From positions 186,001 to 250,000 of the forward strand of contig NZ_JACHJQ010000002.1 in NCBI RefSeq assembly GCF_014203735.1: DNA of 64,000 nucleotides, read 5' to 3'. Made by a program: the position numbers and the translations under genes. Numbering within the stretch: the stretch's first letter is position 1; each line of letters starts with the position of its first letter. Shown one piece after another: positions 58,798-64,000 of this stretch. Below the pieces are notes generated by a model that saw only the letters and a list, made by a program, of their open reading frames with translations, was not told the origin of the DNA and searched no databases. The DNA comes from Actinophytocola algeriensis. GTDB lineage: Bacteria > Actinomycetota > Actinomycetes > Mycobacteriales > Pseudonocardiaceae.

Positions 58798-59813
58798 CCG
58801 CGCACGCCGTCGTCGCCGGGGTGCGCAGAAGAGCGCGTCTCACCACCCTGGTGCTCGCCGTCCTCGCCGCCGCCCTGCTGCTGCTCGCGCTCAGCGTCGG
58901 CACGGCCGTCGTGTCGCTGCCGGACGTCCTGTCCACACTGGCCGGTCAGGGCAGCCGCGCCACCGACTACATCGTCCTCGAGCGGCGCCTCCCCCGCGCC
59001 ATGACCGCACTCCTCGTCGGCGCCGCGTTCGGGCTGTCCGGCGCGGTCCTGCAGAGCCTGCTCGGCAATCCCCTCGCAAGCCCGGACGTGATCGGCATCA
59101 GCGCGGGCGCGGGTGCCTCGGCCGTCACCGCGATCGTCGTGTTCGGCGCCGCGGGACCGCCGGTCGCGCTCGCCGCACTGCTCGGCGCGCTCCTCACCGC
59201 CGCCCTCATGTACGTGCTGGCCTGGCGCGACGGGGTCACCGGCTACCGGCTCGTGCTCGTCGGGATCGGGCTCGCCGCGATCCTCCTCAGCGTCACCAGC
59301 TACTTCATGACCCGCTCCCAGGTCACCAGCGCGCAGGACGCCCTCGTGTGGCTCACCGGCAGCCTCAACGAGAGCGGCCTCGACGAGCTCGTGCCGCTGG
59401 CCATCGCGCTCACGATCCTCGTGCCGGCCACCGCGATCTCCGCGCGGGCGCTGGACCTGCTCGCGTTCGGCGACGACACCGCGAGCGGCCTCGGCGTCGA
59501 GGTGCGGCGCACCCGGCTGGCACTGCTGGTGTGCGCGGTCGCCCTCGCGGGCACCGCGACCGCCGCGGCCGGGCCGATCGCGTTCGTCGCACTGCTCTCC
59601 GCACCCATCGGCAGGCGGCTCGCACGCGACGGCGGGCCAGCACTGCTGCCCTCGGCGCTGACCGGTGCGGTGATCGTCGCCGCCGCCGACTTCGCCGCAC
59701 AGCACGCACCCGGCCTTCCCCAGGTCCCCGTCGGTGTGCTGACCGGCGCCATCGGCGCCCCGTACCTGCTGTTCCTGCTCGCCAGGATGAACCGTGGAGG
59801 GCACGGCGGATGA
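58794..59813 (+). CDS. Iron-siderophore ABC transporter permease 2 (FecCD family)
   Basis: 339 residues, about ten helices. Motifs: LERRLPRAMTALLVGAAFGLSGAVLQSLLGNPLASPDVIGISAGAGAS (read in pieces) and IAFVALLSAPIGRRLARDGG. Start: GTG at 58794 inside the upstream stop. It pairs with permease 1. Its stop overlaps the ATPase start (ATGA at 59810). Confidence 0.93.
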   Translation: MTAHAVVAGVRRRARLTTLVLAVLAAALLLLALSVGTAVVSLPDVLSTLAGQGSRATDYIVLERRLPRAMTALLVGAAFGLSGAVLQSLLGNPLASPDVIGISAGAGASAVTAIVVFGAAGPPVALAALLGALLTAALMYVLAWRDGVTGYRLVLVGIGLAAILLSVTSYFMTRSQVTSAQDALVWLTGSLNESGLDELVPLAIALTILVPATAISARALDLLAFGDDTASGLGVEVRRTRLALLVCAVALAGTATAAAGPIAFVALLSAPIGRRLARDGGPALLPSALTGAVIVAAADFAAQHAPGLPQVPVGVLTGAIGAPYLLFLLARMNRGGHGG

Positions 59814-60631
59814 CCGAGCACACCCTCGCTGAGCACACCCTGACCGCGACCGATCTGCGCCTGGCCTACGACCGGCGCGAGGTCGTCCACGGCCTGTCGG
59901 TCGCGGTCCCGCCCGGGAAGATGACGATGATCGTCGGGCCCAACGCCTGCGGGAAGTCCACACTCCTGCGTGGACTCGCGCGCCTGCTCGCCCCCGTGGG
60001 CGGCACGGTCGAGCTGGACGGCCGCGACATCTCGACCATCCCCGGCCGCGAGGTCGCGACGGTGCTCGGCATCCTGCCGCAGTCGCCGGCCGCGCCGGAG
60101 GGCATCACGGTCGCCGACCTCGTCGGCCGCGGCCGCTACCCGCACCAGGGCTGGTTCCGCCGGTGGACAGCGCAGGACGACGCGGCGGTCAACGAGGCGC
60201 TCACCGCCACCGACACGATCGAGCTCGCCGCGCGCCCGGTCGCCGAGCTGTCCGGCGGGCAGCGGCAGCGGGTGTGGATCGCGATGGCGCTCGCGCAGCG
60301 CACGGACCTGCTGCTGCTCGACGAGCCGACCACCTACCTCGACGTGGCCCACCAGGTCGAGGTGCTCGACCTGCTCGTCGACCTCAACGTCACCTCGGGC
60401 ACCACGATCGTCGTGGTACTGCACGACCTGAACCTGGCCTGCCGCTACGCCGACCACCTCATCGCGATGCGCGACGGCGCGATCCTCGCCGAGGGCGCCC
60501 CGGCCGACGTCGTCACCACCGACGTCATCGAGCGCGTCTTCGGCATGCGCAGCCGCATCATCCCCGACCCACTCTCCGGCACCCCGATGGTCGTGCCGGA
60601 GAGCCGACACCGAATGGAGAACTCCGCTTGA
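59810..60631 (+). CDS. Iron-siderophore ABC transporter ATP-binding protein (FecE/FepC-like)
   Basis: A 273-residue ATPase. Walker A is GPNACGKSTLLRGLAR, the signature is ELSGGQRQRVWIAMAL, Walker B is LLLLDEPTTYLD and the switch His is VVLHDLNLACRYAD. The C-terminal GMRSRIIPDPLSGTPMVVPE is typical of ferric-siderophore ATPases. It drives the two permeases. Translated from an ATG overlapping the permease stop. Confidence 0.94.
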   Translation: MTEHTLAEHTLTATDLRLAYDRREVVHGLSVAVPPGKMTMIVGPNACGKSTLLRGLARLLAPVGGTVELDGRDISTIPGREVATVLGILPQSPAAPEGITVADLVGRGRYPHQGWFRRWTAQDDAAVNEALTATDTIELAARPVAELSGGQRQRVWIAMALAQRTDLLLLDEPTTYLDVAHQVEVLDLLVDLNVTSGTTIVVVLHDLNLACRYADHLIAMRDGAILAEGAPADVVTTDVIERVFGMRSRIIPDPLSGTPMVVPESRHRMENSA

Positions 60632-61572
60632 GAAAGCTGATCGCCACCGTCCTCGCCGCCGCCCTGCTCGTCTCGGCGTGCGGGCAGGTCGAGGAGACCG
60701 AGGAGCCACGCGGCGCGACCGTCAAGACCATGTTCGGCGACGTGACCGTGCCCGCCGACCCGAAGCGGGTGGTCGCGCTCGGCTGGTCCGACGCGGAGAC
60801 CGCACTGGCGCTCGGGGTGCGGCCGGTCGCGGCGAGCGACTGGCTCGCGTTCGGCGGCGAGGGTGTCGGCCCGTGGGCGGAGGGCCGCTACGACGAGCCG
60901 CCGGTGCTGCTCGGCACGCAGGAGCTGGACTACGAGCAGATCTTCGAGCTGAAGCCGGACGTCATCCTGGACACGCGGTCGGACAACAGCAAGGAGAGGT
61001 TCGACGAGCTGTCGAAGATCGCGCCGACCGTGGCGCCGCCCGCCGGCGTGGTGGCCTACGGCACGACCTGGCGCCAGCAGCTGGAGCTGGTCTCGACCGC
61101 GCTCGGCAAGGAGGCCGAGGGCGACAAGCTGGTCAAGCAGGTCGAGGACTCCTTCGCCGACGTGCGGGAACAGCACCCGGAGTTCGCGGGCAAGTCGGTC
61201 GCGGTCGGGGCCTACTTCAGCGAGAAGTACGGCGCGTACGTACGCGGCGACGCGCGTGCGGACTTCATGGAGAGCATCGGGTTCACGCTCAAACCGCGGA
61301 TCCAGGAGCTGGCGTCCGGGTCGTTCTACATCGACCTGTCGCGTGAGCAGGTCGAACTGCTCGACGCGGACCTGACCGTGGTGTTCCCGATCGGCTCGGA
61401 CGCGTCGGCGATCAAGGCCGACCGGGTGCTCAACCAGCTGCCGTCCGCGAAGGCCGGGCACCTGGTGGTCCTCGAGGACCTGAACATGATCAACGCGTTC
61501 TCCAGCGGTTCGGTCCTCGGCACGCTGTACGCGATCGAGAACACGGTCCCGCTGTTCGCCGACGCGGTCTAG
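60628..61572 (+). CDS. Siderophore-binding lipoprotein (FecB/FepB-like)
   Basis: A 314-residue lipoprotein; lipobox LLVSACGQ with Cys18. The Fe-siderophore-binding fold begins MFGDVTVPADPKRVVALGWSDAETALALG and has the linker helix region around LELVSTALGKEAEG. It captures a ferric siderophore outside the membrane. The start appears to be TTG at 60628, overlapping the ATPase stop (TTGA); the upstream frame stays open only inside the ATPase gene. A weak hairpin follows at about 61587. Confidence 0.9.
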   Translation: MRKLIATVLAAALLVSACGQVEETEEPRGATVKTMFGDVTVPADPKRVVALGWSDAETALALGVRPVAASDWLAFGGEGVGPWAEGRYDEPPVLLGTQELDYEQIFELKPDVILDTRSDNSKERFDELSKIAPTVAPPAGVVAYGTTWRQQLELVSTALGKEAEGDKLVKQVEDSFADVREQHPEFAGKSVAVGAYFSEKYGAYVRGDARADFMESIGFTLKPRIQELASGSFYIDLSREQVELLDADLTVVFPIGSDASAIKADRVLNQLPSAKAGHLVVLEDLNMINAFSSGSVLGTLYAIENTVPLFADAV

Positions 61573-61586
61573 CCTCGGGGTGGTGT

Positions 61587-61600
61587 GGGGCTCGCGCCCC
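61587..61600 (+). terminator. Possible terminator of the siderophore-transporter operon
   Basis: GGGGC-TCGC-GCCCC is a 5-bp perfect stem with a 4-nt loop, extendable with wobble pairs on both sides. It starts 14 nt after the lipoprotein stop codon. It is short for a terminator. Confidence 0.4.
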
Positions 61601-61732
61601 GCCCACGCGCGCCTTTCAGGGCATCCGCGAGGGCCCGGCGAACGTGGTGGACACAGTTGTTCGACGGGTGAACGAAATCCGGTTGTGGTCTAGACCTTGA
61701 CGAAGAGGCACCTGACATACGACCGTGTTCCA

Positions 61733-61746
61733 TGAGAGCGCTCTCA
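61733..61746. promoter_or_regulatory. Perfect GAGCGCTC operator (LacI/CebR-like)
   Basis: TGAGAGCGCTCTCA is a perfect 14-bp palindrome centred on GC, 39-52 bp upstream of the protease ATG at 61786. It differs from the CebR consensus TGGGAGCGCTCCCA by one symmetric base pair. A related, imperfect site precedes the GH55-like gene at 4027-4040. Confidence 0.7.
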
Positions 61747-61785
61747 CACCTCTCTCGACCCTGCTGAGAAACGAGAGCACACCAC

Positions 61786-62913
61786 ATGAACAGAAAACTG
61801 TGCGCGTCCCTCGCGGGCGCGCTCCTCGTGCTGGGCACCGTCCTCGCCGGAGGGACCACCTCCACCGCGAGCCCGCAGGCGGCGCCACAGGAGGACGGGT
61901 TCGTCGCCGCCATGCAGCGGGACCTCGGGCTCACCGCCGACCAGGTCACGACCCGCCTGCGCCAGGAGTCGGCCGCCATGGCCGTCGACCCGGTCGCGAA
62001 GAAGGCGGCGGGCGCCGCGTTCGGCGGGTCCTGGTTCGACGCGAAGACCGGGAAGCTCACCGTCGCCGTATCCACTTCGGACCGGGCGGTGCACGACGCG
62101 GTCCGCGCGTCCGGCGCGGACGTCGTCCAGGTCGGACAGTCGCTCGCCGCGCTCGACGCCGCCAAGGCCAGGCTCGACACGCTCAAGGCGCCTGCCGACG
62201 TGGCCGCCTGGCGGGTCGACCCGCGCAGCGGCGGGCTCGTCGTGACCGTGAAGAAGGGCGGTGACGTCCAGGGCTTCCTCGCCGCCGCGCGCAGGCTGAG
62301 CCCGGTGGTCGTCGAGGAGGTCTCGGCGGCACCCACCACGTTCGCGGCCGGGACGGTCGGCGGCGACCCGTACTACATCAACGGGAACACCCGCTGCTCG
62401 ATCGGGTTCTCCGTGCACGGCGGGTTCGTCAGCGCCGGCCACTGCGGCGGCGTGAACAGCTCGGTCGTGGGCTGGGACGGCTCGTGGATGGGCACGTTCG
62501 CCGGTTCGTCCTTCCCCGGCAACGACTACGCGTTCATCCGCACCGGCGGCGGCTGGTGGAACGCGCCGGTCGTGCTCGGCTGGGGCACGGTCGCGGACCG
62601 GCTCGTGCGCGGCTCCGCCGAGGCGCCGGTCGGCTCGTCGATCTGCCGGTCCGGGTCGACGACCCACTGGCACTGCGGCACGGTCCTCGCGAAGAACGAG
62701 ACCGTGAACTACGCGCAGGGCGCGGTGCACCAGATGACGAAGACCAGCGTGTGCGCCCAGCCCGGCGACTCCGGTGGCTCGTTCATCACCGGTGAGCAGG
62801 CCCAGGGCGTGACCTCCGGCGGCTGGGGCAACTGCTCCACCGGAGGCCAGACCTGGTTCCAGCCCGTCAACGAGATCCTCGGCGTCTACGGCCTCTCGCT
62901 GGTCACCGCCTGA
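61786..62913 (+). CDS. Secreted streptogrisin/alpha-lytic-type serine protease (S1)
   Basis: A 375-residue pre-pro-protease. The signal peptide spans about residues 1-28, then an alpha-lytic-type pro-region of about 160 residues (FVAAMQRDLGLTADQVTTRL). The mature domain starts near residue 188 (FAAGTVGGDPYYI). The catalytic triad is His219 (VSAGHCGG), Asp247 (GNDYAFIR) and Ser329 (PGDSGGSF). Disulfide cysteines surround the triad. The palindromic operator 40 bp upstream suggests carbohydrate-linked regulation. The 3' end overlaps the antiporter gene by 28 bp. Confidence 0.93.
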   Translation: MNRKLCASLAGALLVLGTVLAGGTTSTASPQAAPQEDGFVAAMQRDLGLTADQVTTRLRQESAAMAVDPVAKKAAGAAFGGSWFDAKTGKLTVAVSTSDRAVHDAVRASGADVVQVGQSLAALDAAKARLDTLKAPADVAAWRVDPRSGGLVVTVKKGGDVQGFLAAARRLSPVVVEEVSAAPTTFAAGTVGGDPYYINGNTRCSIGFSVHGGFVSAGHCGGVNSSVVGWDGSWMGTFAGSSFPGNDYAFIRTGGGWWNAPVVLGWGTVADRLVRGSAEAPVGSSICRSGSTTHWHCGTVLAKNETVNYAQGAVHQMTKTSVCAQPGDSGGSFITGEQAQGVTSGGWGNCSTGGQTWFQPVNEILGVYGLSLVTA

Positions 62914-64000
62914 TCCTCGGGAGAGCCGTCACCGCCGCGCGCGGTGACGGCTCTCATCAGCGGTCCCGTCGCCGCGGTCGTGATCACCGCGACCAGCACG
63001 AGGATCGTGAAGCCCAGCTCGTTCACGAACCCGTACTGCAGCCCGATCGTCGCCACGACGAGCTCGGTCACGCCCCGGCAGTTCATCAGCGTGCCGAGCC
63101 GGAGCGAGTCCCGTACCGGGAGACCGGCGAGTCGCGCGGCACCGCCCGCGCCCGCGAACTTGGTCACCGTCGCGACCGCCAGCACGAGCACGAACAGCAG
63201 CCAGTTGCCCCCGGACTCGCCGAGCAGGCCGACCGACGTGCTCAGCCCGACTCCCGCGAAGAACAGCGGCAGCAGGATCGCGATCGCGAACCCCTGCAGC
63301 TGCTCGCCGATCCGCGTCACCGCGGGCGTGTGCCGAGGCACGGCCACACCGAACAGGAACGCCCCGATCACCGGGTGCAGCCCGATCAGCTGCGTCACCC
63401 CGGCGTACCCGATCGCGCCGACGACGAGCGTGCCGAGCAGCAGCTGCGCCGACGCGACCCGGTCCACCAGCGCCCGCAGCGCGGGCCGGACACACAGGAC
63501 GGTCACCACCACCAGCGCCGCGGCGAGCCCCGCGGTCGTCGCGACGCTGCCGGTGCCGGACAGGCCGGTGCCCGCGAGGATGACGGTCAGCGCGAACCAC
63601 GCCACCCCGTCACCCACGGCCGCCGACGACAACGCGGTCACCCCGAGCCGGGTGTCCGCGATGCCGAGGTCGACGAGGATCCGTGCCAGCACGGGCAACG
63701 CGGTGATCGACAGCGCGAGCCCGAAGAACAGCACGAACCCGGTCCCGCCCCCGCCGAGCGCGGGTGCCGCCAGCGCGACCCCCGCGCCCGAGACGAACGG
63801 CAGTCCCATGCCGCCGAGCACGGTCGCGCCGACCACCCGCCTGCTGCCGAGCCGGTCGGTGCGCAGTTCACAGCCGAGCAGGAACATGAACACGATCAGA
63901 CCGAGCTGTGCCGCGTAGTTCAGCGCGGTGAGCACCGGTTCGGGGAACAGCCAGCCCTGCGAGGCGGGCCACAGCAGACCGAGCACGGACGGGCCGAGCA
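62886..64000 (-). CDS. Cation/proton antiporter (CPA2/KefB-like), 5' end outside the window
   Basis: At least 366 residues of a membrane protein with many helices, truncated at the window edge. The sequence just inside the edge already encodes GPSVLGLLWPA, normally 50-70 residues into such proteins, so the real start is upstream. Seen: ELRTDRLGSRRVVGATVLGGMGLPF, a membrane segment with ALSSAAVGDGVAWFAL, in which Gly-Asp aligns with the ion-binding Asp, and HPVIGAFLFGVAVPRH. Exchanges K+ or Na+ for H+. No C-terminal TrkA domain is present. Confidence 0.88.
   Translation of the reverse strand, partial: LGPSVLGLLWPASQGWLFPEPVLTALNYAAQLGLIVFMFLLGCELRTDRLGSRRVVGATVLGGMGLPFVSGAGVALAAPALGGGGTGFVLFFGLALSITALPVLARILVDLGIADTRLGVTALSSAAVGDGVAWFALTVILAGTGLSGTGSVATTAGLAAALVVVTVLCVRPALRALVDRVASAQLLLGTLVVGAIGYAGVTQLIGLHPVIGAFLFGVAVPRHTPAVTRIGEQLQGFAIAILLPLFFAGVGLSTSVGLLGESGGNWLLFVLVLAVATVTKFAGAGGAARLAGLPVRDSLRLGTLMNCRGVTELVVATIGLQYGFVNELGFTILVLVAVITTAATGPLMRAVTARGGDGSPEDQAVTSERP

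Noticed and set aside
1-64000. tRNA, rRNA, CRISPR arrays, insertion sequences and att sites
   Set aside because: No clover-leaf-like segments, repeat-spacer series, transposase-like proteins or duplicated flanks were seen by eye. A dedicated RNA scan was not possible.

Overview
The window is very GC-rich, densely packed actinomycete chromosome. The gene content (several TetR/MarR/IclR regulators, a class F sortase, Tat and Sec secreted hydrolases, an iron-box-controlled siderophore transporter, P450 and ferredoxin genes, a GTTT-N15-GGGTA stress promoter type) fits a soil Pseudonocardiales-type bacterium. The family-level guess is an inference, because no rRNA or tRNA gene is present. No transposon, prophage, CRISPR array or integration scar was seen.

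Layout. 0-8.3 kb: a P450 divergent from a TetR regulator with two clean operators; a secreted GH55-like beta-helix glucanase; a surface protein with its class F sortase; thioredoxin; a frameshifted NTF2-like gene divergent from a second TetR gene with a 44-bp two-tier palindrome; a HAD phosphatase. 8.3-17 kb: two coupled CNNM/CBS transporters behind a short upstream ORF, a GNAT, an EamA exporter divergent from a MarR regulator, the lower hydroxyquinol pathway (maleylacetate reductase, intradiol dioxygenase), a Tat-exported DJ-1/PfpI protein, and two divergent small membrane proteins with matching stress-sigma promoters. 17-23.5 kb: an atypical PRPP synthetase, a flavoprotein reductase divergent from a [3Fe-4S] ferredoxin, two coupled secreted peptidoglycan hydrolases and a membrane-anchored beta-helix protein.

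23.4-43.7 kb is the centrepiece: 19 minus-strand genes over about 20.2 kb, nearly all overlapping or abutting, preceded by an IclR regulator. They encode an ABC importer, an MFS carrier, a three-subunit molybdenum hydroxylase, an FMN/[4Fe-4S] ene-reductase-type enzyme, a FAD dehydrogenase, a cyclic-amide amidohydrolase, an AllA-like lyase, a KynB-like cyclase, two MmgE/PrpD proteins, a class III CoA-transferase and an HpcH/CitE-type CoA-ester lyase, plus small NTF2-, EthD- and cupin-fold proteins. Together they look like a complete uptake, ring-oxidation, ring-opening and CoA-dependent cleavage route for an N-heterocyclic or similar cyclic compound. I could not match the set to a named pathway.

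44.7-50 kb: a short-chain dehydrogenase, a two-domain VOC protein divergent from an AurF-type diiron oxygenase paired with an FprB-type ferredoxin/reductase, and an NAD-dependent epimerase. 50-64 kb: an alpha/beta hydrolase, a subtilisin-like protease, a secreted endonuclease I, a short decayed stretch, a penicillin-binding protein, a GH27 alpha-galactosidase, a four-gene siderophore ABC transporter under an IdeR/DmdR-type box, a streptogrisin-like protease with a GAGCGCTC operator, and a cation/proton antiporter cut by the window end. The secreted glycosidases, proteases, nuclease and cell-wall hydrolases indicate a saprophyte that degrades external polymers.
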